Source: Marivivens donghaensis (lineage in GTDB: Bacteria; Pseudomonadota; Alphaproteobacteria; Rhodobacterales; Rhodobacteraceae). Taken from it: DNA of 64,000 nt. Within the stretch, counting starts at the first letter, position 1, and every line of letters begins with the position of its first letter. Shown in pieces: positions 26,139 to 34,847 of the stretch. The position numbers and the translations under genes are program-made. The stretch is taken from contig NZ_JAUFRA010000005.1 in the NCBI RefSeq assembly GCF_030410045.1, forward strand, positions 62,001-126,000. The letters are read 5' to 3'. The notes under the pieces were generated by a model. It made no database searches and had not been told where the DNA came from. It saw only the letters and a program-made list of their open reading frames with translations.

Positions 26139-26274
26139 GGTGACGTCCTTTCGGAATGCGGCTCAGCCCATTTACTGACAACTCATCGCCCGTGGCGGCC
26201 TAAGTGCAATAGGTAAATGAACCTGCAACGCCAGCGCATTGACCTCGATCAGGTTAGGGTAAACATTTAACCAA

Positions 26275-26296
26275 CTGACTTTTAGCCGAAAATCAG
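26275..26296 (-). terminator. Weak hairpin at the end of the catabolic operon
   Basis: An interrupted inverted repeat (CTGA-C-TTTT, loop, AAAA-TCAG) overlaps the stop codon of the phosphotransferase gene. It is AT-rich and lacks a clean T-tract on the minus strand, so termination here is only suggested. Confidence 0.35.
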
Positions 26297-27288
26297 CCAA
26301 CCAAGTCCCTTGCGCGCTTAGCAAAGGCTCGTGCTAGAGGTGCCATCTCTGCGGCATTCGACGCCGTCGCTGTGCCTTGTGCCACGCGGTCCCGAATACC
26401 GACAAAGATCACGGCAAAGCGAAACAAAGAAAATATTACATGGAAATCGCTGAGCCGCGCTGCCGTTTTGGCTGTTTCAAAATAACGTGCCGCAAACTCT
26501 TCTTTGGTTGGAATTCCTAGAGCCGCCCAATCGAGGCCCAAGATCCCCCCGTATTCCTCTGGCGCGGAATGCCATGTCATCGAACAGAACCCCAAATCCG
26601 CCATCGGATGCCCGAGCGTAGACAGCTCCCAATCAAGGATCGCAATAACCCGTGGCTCTGTCGGGTGGAACATGAGGTTCCCCAGACGAAAATCGCCATG
26701 AGCCACGGCAAGTTCGCCGTCATCGTCGGGTTGGTTTTCTACCAGCCATTTCGCGAGGAACTTCAGATCAGGGATAGTCTCCCCAGTCGATGCAAACAGC
26801 TGTTTCGACCACCGACGCACTTGCCGTTCAAAGTAATTCCCCGGCGGACCATAATCGCCCAGACCCGCCTCTGACGGCACCACGCTATGCATTTTCGCCA
26901 TCGCATCCGCCATGCCCAGATAGATCGCGCGACGTTCATCAGGCGTCATGTCAGGCAGGCTACAATCCTCGAACACACGCCCATCCAAACGCTCCATCAA
27001 ATAGAACGGTGTACCGAGCGTTTCGGCGTCCTCATGAAACAGGATCGTTTTGGGCACTGGCACGCCTTGGGCGCCCAGTGCATTCATCACCCGATATTCA
27101 CGATCAATCGCATGTGCGCCTTTTAGGATCGGTCCATCGGGTTGTTTGCGCAGCACCATTCGGCGGCCGCCGTGGGTGACAAAGTAGGTTGGGTTTGATT
27201 GACCGCCTGAAATCTTGGTCAGTTCCGACAGATCCTCCGCGCCAAATGTTGCGTTGAGGAAACCGTGTAAGGTCGACCGATCCATCAC
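26293..27288 (-). CDS. APH-fold phosphotransferase, ACAD10/11 N-domain-like (LvaA-type)
   Basis: 331 residues of the aminoglycoside phosphotransferase/choline kinase fold. Brenner motif HGDFRLGN at about 197-204 and the metal-binding LDWE at 218-221 are intact; N-terminal ISGGQSNPTYFV and RKQPDGPILKGAHAIDREYRV are typical of the ACAD10/11-like subgroup. Members of this subgroup phosphorylate 4-hydroxyacyl-CoA (LvaA of Pseudomonas putida, animal ACAD10/11). Here it lies in an operon with an ACAD11-like dehydrogenase, an acyl-CoA synthetase and an SDR, so the same chemistry is likely; drug resistance is not. Start overlaps the synthetase stop (ATGA). Confidence 0.85.
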   Translation of the reverse strand: MMDRSTLHGFLNATFGAEDLSELTKISGGQSNPTYFVTHGGRRMVLRKQPDGPILKGAHAIDREYRVMNALGAQGVPVPKTILFHEDAETLGTPFYLMERLDGRVFEDCSLPDMTPDERRAIYLGMADAMAKMHSVVPSEAGLGDYGPPGNYFERQVRRWSKQLFASTGETIPDLKFLAKWLVENQPDDDGELAVAHGDFRLGNLMFHPTEPRVIAILDWELSTLGHPMADLGFCSMTWHSAPEEYGGILGLDWAALGIPTKEEFAARYFETAKTAARLSDFHVIFSLFRFAVIFVGIRDRVAQGTATASNAAEMAPLARAFAKRARDLVG

Positions 27289-28868
27289 AGGTCCCCTCCA
27301 CCAAATCGCTCTTTAGCCTCTTGTCGCAGGATGAACTTCTGAACCTTGCCAGTCGCTGTTTTCGGGATCGAACGCGGCACGAAATACCGTGGCCGCTTGA
27401 ACCCTGCGAGGTGTTCGCGACAGTGCGCCTCGACCTCTTCAATGGTTCCACCGTCCCGTAATTCGATAAACGCACAAGGCGTTTCGCCCCATTTTTCATG
27501 AGGCGCCGCGACCACAGCCGCCAGCGCAACAGCCTCGCAGCGATGCAAAACATCCTCGACCTCAATCGACGATACGTTTTCGCCACCTGTGATGATGATG
27601 TCCTTTGCACGGTCTTTAATCATCAACCGACCATCTGGCAACACCACGGCGAGGTCGCCCGTGCGGAACCAACCATCGCGGAGCGCCTCGGCCGTCGCAT
27701 CGGGATTTTTCAGATAACCCGCCATGAGGGTGTTCCCGCGCAAAACGATCTCACCCGTCGTTTCACCGTCGTGCGGAACCTCTTGATCAGCCTCATCAAA
27801 GACCTTGAGGACACAGGCCGTCGTATGGCGCTTCCCTTGCGAGGCAAGGTATTTCGCCCGCACGCTCGCCTCTGCCTCGCGCAAGTACTGCGGTAAATGG
27901 TTCACGGTCGCAGGGCCATAGCATTCGGTCAGCCCATAGAGGTGAGACAGATCGAACGCCAAGGCATCCATCCTCTCGATCAAAGAGGAGGTTGGAGCAG
28001 CGCCACCCGTACCAACCTTAACAGGACGCGACGCAGCCGACCGTTTTACCCGATCTGGGTGGTCGAGCAGCATGTAGAGCACAACAGGTGCGCAGAAGAA
28101 ATTCGTGACGCCATGATCCTCAATCGCGCTGTAGACCTGTGACGGGTCTACCCCATCAAGGCACACATGCGTCCCGCCCGCAGAGGTCACAGCCCAACCG
28201 TGACACCATCCGTTGCAATGGAACAAGGGCAGCGTCCAGAGATAGACCGTATCGCGATCAAATCCCAAGGCATCCGCATTACCAAGTGCGTTCATATAGG
28301 CACCCCGATGGTGTAGAACGACGCCCTTGGGATTGCCGGTCGTGCCCGACGTATAATTCAAGGCAATCGGCTGCCAATCATCAGTCACCACACCGCGCCA
28401 ATCGATCCGTTCGGACAATGGCCCCGTTGCTATGTCGAAATCCTGCCCAAACACATGCACAGGCAGCGTATCCGACGCGCGGCCTAGATCAGCACGCGGT
28501 GCGTCGGTGATCAGAACTTTGGCCTCGCAATGACGGACGATGAATTGCACCGTTTCAGGATCGAGCCGCGTGTTGATCGCATTCAAAACCGCGCCCAAGG
28601 TCGGAATGGCAAAATGCGCCGCCAGCATTTCTGGGATATTGCCCGCGATGACTGAAACCACATCGCCCTTGCCAACGCCGAGATCGTGCAACCGCCCAGC
28701 GAAGCGCTGCACCATCGCATCGAACTCTGCCCAAGTGATCCGTTGTTCGCCCCAAACGATGGCCAATGCATCTGGCTGCTCTGCCACCGTTCGGTCGAGC
28801 ATATCGAGCGGTGTCATCGGCACATGGTTCGCCTGTGATGAACAAAGGTGAGACGCCGAAAACATCAT
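27285..28868 (-). CDS. Acyl-CoA synthetase (AMP-forming, fatty-acid type)
   Basis: Activates a carboxylic acid to its CoA thioester through an acyl-adenylate. From the ATG at 28868 it is 527 residues. The P-loop YTSGTTGNPKGVV is at about residues 172-184, SHLYGLTECYGP is the A5 region, GWFRTGDLAVVLPDGRLMIKDRAKDIIITGGENVSSIEVE spans A7-A8, and TATGKVQKFILR carries the catalytic Lys. The start is ambiguous: two consecutive ATGs (28868, 28865) overlap the dehydrogenase stop, with GGAGGG just upstream. It is most like medium-chain or propionate/3-methylthiopropionate type enzymes; substrate not readable. Confidence 0.92.
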   Translation of the reverse strand: MMFSASHLCSSQANHVPMTPLDMLDRTVAEQPDALAIVWGEQRITWAEFDAMVQRFAGRLHDLGVGKGDVVSVIAGNIPEMLAAHFAIPTLGAVLNAINTRLDPETVQFIVRHCEAKVLITDAPRADLGRASDTLPVHVFGQDFDIATGPLSERIDWRGVVTDDWQPIALNYTSGTTGNPKGVVLHHRGAYMNALGNADALGFDRDTVYLWTLPLFHCNGWCHGWAVTSAGGTHVCLDGVDPSQVYSAIEDHGVTNFFCAPVVLYMLLDHPDRVKRSAASRPVKVGTGGAAPTSSLIERMDALAFDLSHLYGLTECYGPATVNHLPQYLREAEASVRAKYLASQGKRHTTACVLKVFDEADQEVPHDGETTGEIVLRGNTLMAGYLKNPDATAEALRDGWFRTGDLAVVLPDGRLMIKDRAKDIIITGGENVSSIEVEDVLHRCEAVALAAVVAAPHEKWGETPCAFIELRDGGTIEEVEAHCREHLAGFKRPRYFVPRSIPKTATGKVQKFILRQEAKERFGGGDL

Positions 28869-30073
28869 TCGCCCTCCACCGACCATTTCCAGAAATCGCG
28901 TCCATTGGCGATCAGATCGCGGGTCAGAACCATCTTATGTACCTCATCCGCACCATCGACCAAACGCGCCTGACGGGCGTAGCGGTAAATCCATTCGAGG
29001 ACGGTATCCTTTGAATATCCACGCGCACCATTAATCTGGATCGCACGGTCCGCTGCGTCATGGAGGATGTTTGCCACCTGTATCTTGGCCATTGAAATCT
29101 CTTTCTTGGCAAAGTTCCCGCGGTCAATCTCCCATGCCGCTTTCATCACCAGCAAACGACCCACTTCGATCCGCATTGCCAGATCACCCAGCATCAGTTG
29201 CACGCTTTCGCGGTCGATAAGCCGCTTCCCGAACCCCTCACGCCGTTCAGCATATTCGGTCGCGATCTCAAGACACCGTTTGGACAGACCGAGCCACCGC
29301 ATACAATGGGTCAAACGCGCAGGCCCCAGACGGGTTTGAGTGACTTTGAGCCCGCGACCCTCCTCCATCAGAACATCGTCGACAGGGATTTTCAGACCGT
29401 CAAAGCGGATTTCGCAATGGCCGCCATGCTCTTCGGGCCCCATGATCGGGATTCGGCGAGTGATTTCCCAACCGGGTTGATCCTTGTGGAACAGAAACGC
29501 TGTGTGGCCACGACGGGCATCGTCAGAAGTGCGTGCTAGAAGAATAAAATGCTCCGCCCCTTCGGCCCCCGTGATAAACCACTTATGGCCATGAACAACA
29601 TAGTGATCGCCCTGACGTTCGGCGCGGGTCAGCATCATCCCCGGATCAGACCCACCGCCCGGATGCGGTTCGGTCATCGCAAAGGCAGAGCGAACCTTAC
29701 CCTCAACAATAGGACCAAGCCATTTGGCCTTTTGCTCAGGCGTGCCAAGCGCCTCTAGCACCATCATATTCCCGTCATCGGGCGCAGCGGAATTGAACAC
29801 CACGGGGCCAAAGATCGAACGGTTCATTTCTTCATAACACACCGCCATGCCCATTTTACCCAAACCGCGACCGCCTGTTTCACGCCGCAGTTGAAGGCAC
29901 CACAGACCTTGAGCCTTGGCCTCGGCTCTAAGGCGCTCCAACTGATCGGGATGGATATTGCCGTGCTCATCGTAATTCGCCTGATCCCCCTCAAGCGGGA
30001 TGATCCGATCATTCACAAACACTGCGATCTCTTGGCGGAGGGTTTCGACCTCTTTTGTAATCGTGAAATCCAT
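28865..30073 (-). CDS. Acyl-CoA dehydrogenase, ACAD11-like
   Basis: FAD-dependent dehydrogenase fold, 402 residues from the ATG at 30073 (AGGAGG upstream). FAMTEPHPGGGSDPG and HGHKWFITGAEGAEHFILLART are the flavin-contacting blocks. The C-terminal half resembles ACAD10/11: RLTHCMRWLGLSKRCLEIA, KKEISMAKIQVANI, and LVDGADEVHKMVLTRDL. In ordinary acyl-CoA dehydrogenases a Glu-containing YEGT motif stands where DGADEVH occurs here. Family knowledge links this form to conversion of 4-phosphoacyl-CoA. Ten bases downstream of the SDR gene. Confidence 0.9.
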   Translation of the reverse strand: MDFTITKEVETLRQEIAVFVNDRIIPLEGDQANYDEHGNIHPDQLERLRAEAKAQGLWCLQLRRETGGRGLGKMGMAVCYEEMNRSIFGPVVFNSAAPDDGNMMVLEALGTPEQKAKWLGPIVEGKVRSAFAMTEPHPGGGSDPGMMLTRAERQGDHYVVHGHKWFITGAEGAEHFILLARTSDDARRGHTAFLFHKDQPGWEITRRIPIMGPEEHGGHCEIRFDGLKIPVDDVLMEEGRGLKVTQTRLGPARLTHCMRWLGLSKRCLEIATEYAERREGFGKRLIDRESVQLMLGDLAMRIEVGRLLVMKAAWEIDRGNFAKKEISMAKIQVANILHDAADRAIQINGARGYSKDTVLEWIYRYARQARLVDGADEVHKMVLTRDLIANGRDFWKWSVEGE

Positions 30074-30083
30074 GTGTCCCTCC

Positions 30084-30815
30084 TTAAAGCGATGAAACCA
30101 GATGCCCGCCGTCAACGGCGATCTCGGCCCCTGTCATGTAGGCCCCTGCATCTGACGCGAGCAGCAGAAGCGGCCCATCTAAATTCTGCAACCGACCAAG
30201 CCGCCGTTGCGGGATACGTTTGATCAACGCTTGCCCTGCATCGGTCGCAAAGAAATCGGTATTCAACGGCGTCTCAATGTACCCAGGGCACAGCGCATTC
30301 ACACGGATGCCATAGCGCGCCCATTCCAGTGCGGTGGCCTTGGTCATTTGAACCAATGCGGCCTTGGAGGTGGCGTATGCCGCAACCGCGCCAGCCACCC
30401 GAAGGCCAAGAATAGAAGCGATGTTAATGATCGACCCGCCACCGTTGTCTTTCATCTTTTGGGCAGCGGCTTGGCTCACGAGGAAGGCACCCTTGAGATT
30501 GATATCCATGGTACGATCCCAATCCGCTTCCGAATAGTCCATCGCTGGCCCCGCTGCGGAAATGCCCGCGTTATTGACAACGATATCGAACGGCTCTGCA
30601 CAGACTTCGGCAACGCTGGCTGCATCGGTGACATCCAGACGAATGGCATGGGCCTGACCGCCACCGCTGGTGATCTTCTCATAAACGCCTTGTAATTCCG
30701 CCAAACGACGTGCGCCAAGAGTAACCTCCGCCCCCTGCGCCGCGAGCACTTGCGCGAAGTGCGCGCCAAGCCCGCTTGATGCGCCAGTGACCAGCGCCTT
30801 GCGTCCTTTCAGCAT
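30084..30815 (-). CDS. Short-chain dehydrogenase/reductase
   Basis: 243 residues, classical SDR. The nucleotide motif TGASSGLGAHFAQVL starts near residue 11, NNAGIS near 86, and the catalytic Ser and Tyr-x3-Lys lie in IINIASILGLRV and YATSKAALVQMTK. The family ending CPGYIETPLN and MTGAEIAVDGGHL follows. First gene of the catabolic operon; a keto/hydroxy-acid oxidoreduction step fits the neighbours (LvaD-like role). The start sits 23 bases from a palindromic operator shared with divergent tetR. Confidence 0.92.
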   Translation of the reverse strand: MLKGRKALVTGASSGLGAHFAQVLAAQGAEVTLGARRLAELQGVYEKITSGGGQAHAIRLDVTDAASVAEVCAEPFDIVVNNAGISAAGPAMDYSEADWDRTMDINLKGAFLVSQAAAQKMKDNGGGSIINIASILGLRVAGAVAAYATSKAALVQMTKATALEWARYGIRVNALCPGYIETPLNTDFFATDAGQALIKRIPQRRLGRLQNLDGPLLLLASDAGAYMTGAEIAVDGGHLVSSL

Positions 30816-30837
30816 ATCTTCCTCCCCAAAGATATTT

Positions 30838-30851
30838 CGAACGAGCGTTCG
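30838..30851. promoter_or_regulatory. TetR-type operator between SDR operon and tetR
   Basis: CGAACG-AG-CGTTCG is a perfect 6-base inverted repeat with a 2-base centre, inside the 78-base divergent intergenic region. Its form and position suit repression of both the SDR operon and the regulator gene by the adjacent TetR protein. Confidence 0.65.
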
Positions 30852-30893
30852 ATAGATTTACAATACACAAGACTTCACCTATGAAAAGACCCC

Positions 30894-31583
30894 ATGACGC
30901 TAAGGACCTCGACTATCCCTGACGCCCGCATCACCGACGATTTGTCGATGGATGCCCTGTGTCGACAGATGCTGGAACGGCATGCGGACACGATCAAGGT
31001 CCGCAAACCAGATGTGGCCGCAGCGAAACTTTCTCGGATTGTGGAATCGGTTCTGCGCCTATCGAACCGCAACGGATTTCACGCCACCAGCATGCGCGAC
31101 ATCGCGAATGATACGGGCCTGAGCATGGGCGGCCTTTACGCCTATTTTGACAGCAAAGAGACCCTTCTCTCCATGGTGCTAGAGACCGTGATCTCCACGG
31201 CCACCGCGCAATTGATCCTACCGCCTGCCCTGCCCGTCAAAGACCAACTCGAATGGCTTATTCATCGCCACATCCTCATGACCGAAGCGATGACCGATTG
31301 GTTCGTTTTCGCTTACCTTGAGGCCAAATCGTTTCCGCCCGAACAACGCGCCCGCGCGGTGCAGAGCGAGGCGGAAACCGAAACCGTTTTTGCAAAAGTC
31401 ATCGAACAAGGAGCTAATGACAGGATTTATCAGACAGACGACGCACAACTCGATGCGGCGCTACTGAAACCATTGCTTCAAGACTGGTATGTCAAACGCG
31501 GCAAATGGCGAAAACGCGGGCTGACACCAGAGGCATATGCGGAGCGCGTAACGGCGATGATCCATGCCAAACTGATGGCCTGA
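30894..31583 (+). CDS. TetR family transcriptional regulator
   Basis: 229 residues. Before the DNA-binding domain there is an unusually long N-terminal stretch of about 45 residues. The helix-turn-helix is at about 50-95: IVESVLRLSNRNGFHATSMRDIANDTGLSMGGLYAYFDSKETLLSMV. The helical C-terminal ligand domain follows. An internal start near Met19 or Met26 is possible and would shorten the extension. Divergent from the SDR-ACAD-synthetase-phosphotransferase operon, which it probably represses, being released by an acyl-CoA intermediate; that is inference from organisation. Confidence 0.9.
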   Translation: MTLRTSTIPDARITDDLSMDALCRQMLERHADTIKVRKPDVAAAKLSRIVESVLRLSNRNGFHATSMRDIANDTGLSMGGLYAYFDSKETLLSMVLETVISTATAQLILPPALPVKDQLEWLIHRHILMTEAMTDWFVFAYLEAKSFPPEQRARAVQSEAETETVFAKVIEQGANDRIYQTDDAQLDAALLKPLLQDWYVKRGKWRKRGLTPEAYAERVTAMIHAKLMA

Positions 31584-31612
31584 AACCGCATCAATTTGAG
31601 ATTTAAGGGAAG

Positions 31613-31702
31613 TGGCGGACAGACAGGGATTCGAACCCTGGAGACGGTCTCCCGCCTACACACTTTCCAGGCGTGCGCCTTCGACCACTCGGCCACCTGT
31701 CC
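31613..31702 (-). tRNA. tRNA-Ser (GGA anticodon)
   Basis: A 90-base class II tRNA read on the minus strand. It begins GGACAGGTGGCCGAG (31702 downward), has anticodon GGA in the loop CTGGAAA, a long variable arm (GGCGGGAGACCGTC), the T-loop GGTTCGAATCC, and ends CTGTCCG with encoded CCA at 31613-31615. The acceptor stem pairs with one G-T wobble. The serine identity follows from the anticodon and the long variable arm, and decodes UCC/UCU codons. Confidence 0.96.
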
Positions 31703-31777
31703 GTGACGCGGGGTTTAGCCGCAACGGATTAGGGAATGCAAGAGCCTCTTGCAAAAATTCCGCACTGAATCGGCGTC

Positions 31778-32494
31778 TTATTCGATGTGAATGGAAACGC
31801 GACGGTTCTGCGCGCCTTTCTTTTCGATTTTCCCGACCCGAACGGCACCGATTTCCGAGGTCCACGCCACATGTGTGCCGCCACAGGGCTGCAAATCGAC
31901 GGTCTGTTCAGCTTCTCCGATCCGCACCAATCGGATGCGCCCAGACCCACGCGGCGGCTGGACCGACATCGTCTTGACCAGTTCTGGATTCGCATCGAGT
32001 TCTGCATCGGTGATGTATTCGTCCGATACGCGATGATCCCCCGCGATCAGATCGTTCAGCGCGGTCTCTAGCGCCTCTTTATCGCTCGGCGCTTCGGGCA
32101 TATCGAAATCGAGCCGCCCTTTGTCCACGCCAATCGACCCGCCGGTCACAGGGAGCGGAATCACGACCGACAAAAGGTGCAGCGCTGTGTGAACTCGCAT
32201 CAGACGATACCGACGGTCCCACTGAATTTCCTGCGTGACTACGGTGCCGACGGGTGGCAATGGCGCAGGCTCTGCGGGAACCAGAACGATATCATCGCCC
32301 TCCCCTTTGAGCGTCGTCGCGATCTTCATCTGACCGCCATCCCACGTCAGCTGTCCACTATCCCCAGGCTGACCGCCCGCCGTTGGGTAGAAGATCGTCG
32401 CATCCAGAACGATCCCGCCTTCTTCGGTTAATGCTGTCACAGTGCCAGAGGCAGAACGGCAATAAGCATCATCACGAAATAACGGCTGGGTCAT
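31778..32494 (-). CDS. AlaX-type alanyl-tRNA editing protein
   Basis: Free-standing homologue of the AlaRS editing domain, which deacylates Ser- or Gly-mischarged tRNA-Ala. From the ATG at 32494 it is 238 residues. The domain starts LFRDDAYCRSASGTV and FYPTAGGQPGDSG. Zinc ligands are in MRVHTALHLLSV (HxxxH) and in LQPCGGTHVAWTSEIGAV (Cys and His), the CxxxH pattern of the family. The frame extends further upstream, but that part overlaps the mscS-like gene and does not fit the family. One base after the mscS stop. Confidence 0.93.
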   Translation of the reverse strand: MTQPLFRDDAYCRSASGTVTALTEEGGIVLDATIFYPTAGGQPGDSGQLTWDGGQMKIATTLKGEGDDIVLVPAEPAPLPPVGTVVTQEIQWDRRYRLMRVHTALHLLSVVIPLPVTGGSIGVDKGRLDFDMPEAPSDKEALETALNDLIAGDHRVSDEYITDAELDANPELVKTMSVQPPRGSGRIRLVRIGEAEQTVDLQPCGGTHVAWTSEIGAVRVGKIEKKGAQNRRVSIHIE

Positions 32495-32495
32495 C

Positions 32496-34847
32496 TTAGC
32501 TCTCCGAGTCTTGGTCCGATCTGGGATGTAGGGCTTCGGGATTGCGGAGCCAAATATCGCGCTGCGCAAACGGGATTTCGATACCTTCAGCCGCGAAGCG
32601 TTCGGCGATCGCATGGTGAATTTCGGATTTTGTCACGACCGAGAAATAGACGTCCCGCAGGACCGCCCGAATTTCAAAGTCGAGGCTATCCGCACCAAAG
32701 CCAACGAACAGAACGTTCGTGGACTGACAAATGACGACCATCGGATGGGCTTCGACGATTTCGCGCAGGATCGCCTCAACCCGTTTGGTGTCGGTGCCGT
32801 AAGCTACGCCAACGCGCACCGTGATACGACCAGCGAGGCTGCCTCTGGTCCAGTTCGTCACCTGTCCGCTCACGAGATCCGCGTTCGGCACAATAACGTC
32901 CTGACGATCAAACGTCTCAATCCGCGTTGCACGAACAGAGATGTCTCGAACGATACCCATCTGGCCGTTCACTTCGATCCAATCCCCCTCAGAGATCGGA
33001 CGTTCGATCAAAAGTATGATGCCAGAGACAAAGTTCGACACGATGGTCTGCAAACCAAAACCGATACCGACAGAGAGCGCACCAGCGACGATCGCGAGGC
33101 TCGACAGGTCAATGCCTGCAGTTGTGATGGCAATCACGGCAGAGAGGAAGATACCCAAATACCCAAGGCCAGAGACAACCGCGTTTTGCCCGCCAATATC
33201 CAGCTTTGTCTTTGGTAGAACTGTCGACCGCAGAGTTCCCTGAACAAAACGCGTCATCGCGTAGCCCGCGCCAAAAATCACAACGAAAGTTAAGAAGTCG
33301 GTCGGTGAAATCCGCGTATCACCGAGCGTAAAGCCCTCGCGGAAACGGGTCCACACTTCGAGAAGGTCCGCCTCGCGCGCGCCCCAAATCAGAGCCAAGA
33401 GCGGAACAGAGAGAAGAAGTAGCGCAAAGCCGATTAGAACAGGGATCAACGCTTCGGCTGCGGTATCTACTGCACCCGTCAGCATCACATAGAGGTCGAG
33501 CACCAACCGCTGCAGCAGTAGAACCACCGCTAGAACAGCGAGCGTGTTCACCGCTGGATACAACAGCGCCTGTGCGCCGCTCGAATAGCCAGCAATAGCT
33601 AGGAGCGGCGATAGAACCGCGACAATCGTCACCGCCTGACCGAGCACCGATATGATGCGATTGCGATAGACCTCAGGATCGTCTCCATCTTTGCAGTGAT
33701 GAACGATCAGTCGACCGAATTGGAACAGAAACACAGAGGCCACGAGTTCGATCGGGAACAACACGACAGTGCCGGCCAATCCGGTGGTATCGCCCACTCC
33801 GACCACGGCGACCATGACCGCACCAATAGCCAATGCCCAGAACAACCGTTGAAGGATACGACGGCCGCGTAGACGGTCATCGGCGGACATGCACAAGGGG
33901 CCTTTTTCGCCTTCGATCACACTAAAGAACTGCATCGACAGCCAGCGCCCAACGATCACATACATTGCCGCACTAGGAAGCGCCGACAAGATCGTCGTCC
34001 CGCGAAACCCTAAGATTTGCGTCGCGGCAAGGGCCTCTGTCAGCAGCAAAACCGCGATATAGGGCAGCGCAATCAAGCCAAGCGATACAACGAATTTCCA
34101 AACGTCCGCGCCGCGTAGGTTCCGCTCTGTCACCTGGCGGTTCAGGGCCATAACCCATGACCGCGACCGCCAGAACAATCCGACCGACACAAGGATCATC
34201 AGACCCGCCGCACCGAAAAGGTCGCTCCAGATGGTGCCGTTCTTAAAGCTGGTGGCGAATTTGGCTTTGCTCTCGACCACCACAGCCGAAAGACCCTGCC
34301 AAATCGCAGTGATCGCCAGCGACCAGTTCGCGGGATCGGCGGGCGTTGCCCCGCGGGTCGTCAAACGCTCTGCCTCGCGCATGCGCATGACAGCGTCAAT
34401 CTCACCGATCAAACCATTCGACCGCGTGTGCGCCTCTTGGGCGAGGATCACAGGCGACCGAAGCCGATTCAGTTGACCGTTCAACTCGGTCCGACGTGTC
34501 GAAATGGCGAGCGGCTCTGTCTCTCCATCCGCAGGAGCCGCACCCAACGCATCGAGCTGCGCACGAACTGTCGCAATCCGCGACGCATTCAGCGATTGCG
34601 CGTCCAAAAACTGATCGCGCCATCCCGCGAGTTCAGCGCGCAGTCTGTCCAATGCAAAGGTTGATACCGCGCCCGATTCCAACGACCGCTCTGCCCGTGT
34701 CGCGACACGATCCCACGCGGTGTAATCTGGCGCACCCTCGACGATAGTATCAGGAAGCTGCGGGCCAATGACTTGAGCATAGGACAGGGCTGGCACAACG
34801 GCCAACCATGCCACCAATGCTACGACAATAGCCCGAAGCGCTGACAT
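32496..34847 (-). CDS. MscS family mechanosensitive channel with DUF3772 domain
   Basis: 783 residues from the ATG at 34847, which overlaps the cysK stop (TGATG). Signal peptide (AIVVALVAWLAVVPALSYAQ). A periplasmic DUF3772-like helical region spans about residues 30-190 (Arg/Leu-rich coiled stretches). Roughly ten membrane helices follow. A C-terminal MscS core starts at AIVAGALSVGIGFGLQTIVSNFVSGIILLIERP, the Gly/Ala-rich pore helix, and continues with the beta domain GDWIEVNGQMGIVRDISVRATRIETFD. Likely a large osmotic-shock channel. It sits between cysK and the AlaX gene. Confidence 0.92.
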   Translation of the reverse strand: MSALRAIVVALVAWLAVVPALSYAQVIGPQLPDTIVEGAPDYTAWDRVATRAERSLESGAVSTFALDRLRAELAGWRDQFLDAQSLNASRIATVRAQLDALGAAPADGETEPLAISTRRTELNGQLNRLRSPVILAQEAHTRSNGLIGEIDAVMRMREAERLTTRGATPADPANWSLAITAIWQGLSAVVVESKAKFATSFKNGTIWSDLFGAAGLMILVSVGLFWRSRSWVMALNRQVTERNLRGADVWKFVVSLGLIALPYIAVLLLTEALAATQILGFRGTTILSALPSAAMYVIVGRWLSMQFFSVIEGEKGPLCMSADDRLRGRRILQRLFWALAIGAVMVAVVGVGDTTGLAGTVVLFPIELVASVFLFQFGRLIVHHCKDGDDPEVYRNRIISVLGQAVTIVAVLSPLLAIAGYSSGAQALLYPAVNTLAVLAVVLLLQRLVLDLYVMLTGAVDTAAEALIPVLIGFALLLLSVPLLALIWGAREADLLEVWTRFREGFTLGDTRISPTDFLTFVVIFGAGYAMTRFVQGTLRSTVLPKTKLDIGGQNAVVSGLGYLGIFLSAVIAITTAGIDLSSLAIVAGALSVGIGFGLQTIVSNFVSGIILLIERPISEGDWIEVNGQMGIVRDISVRATRIETFDRQDVIVPNADLVSGQVTNWTRGSLAGRITVRVGVAYGTDTKRVEAILREIVEAHPMVVICQSTNVLFVGFGADSLDFEIRAVLRDVYFSVVTKSEIHHAIAERFAAEGIEIPFAQRDIWLRNPEALHPRSDQDSES

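Noticed and set aside
26293..27288. Aminoglycoside resistance gene
   Set aside because: The APH fold is shared by many kinases; sequence features and the acyl-CoA operon context point to ACAD10/11-type small-molecule phosphorylation.
31613..31702. tRNA-Ser as attachment site of an integrated element
   Set aside because: There is no integrase, no repeated tRNA 3' end and no composition change in the flanking genes.
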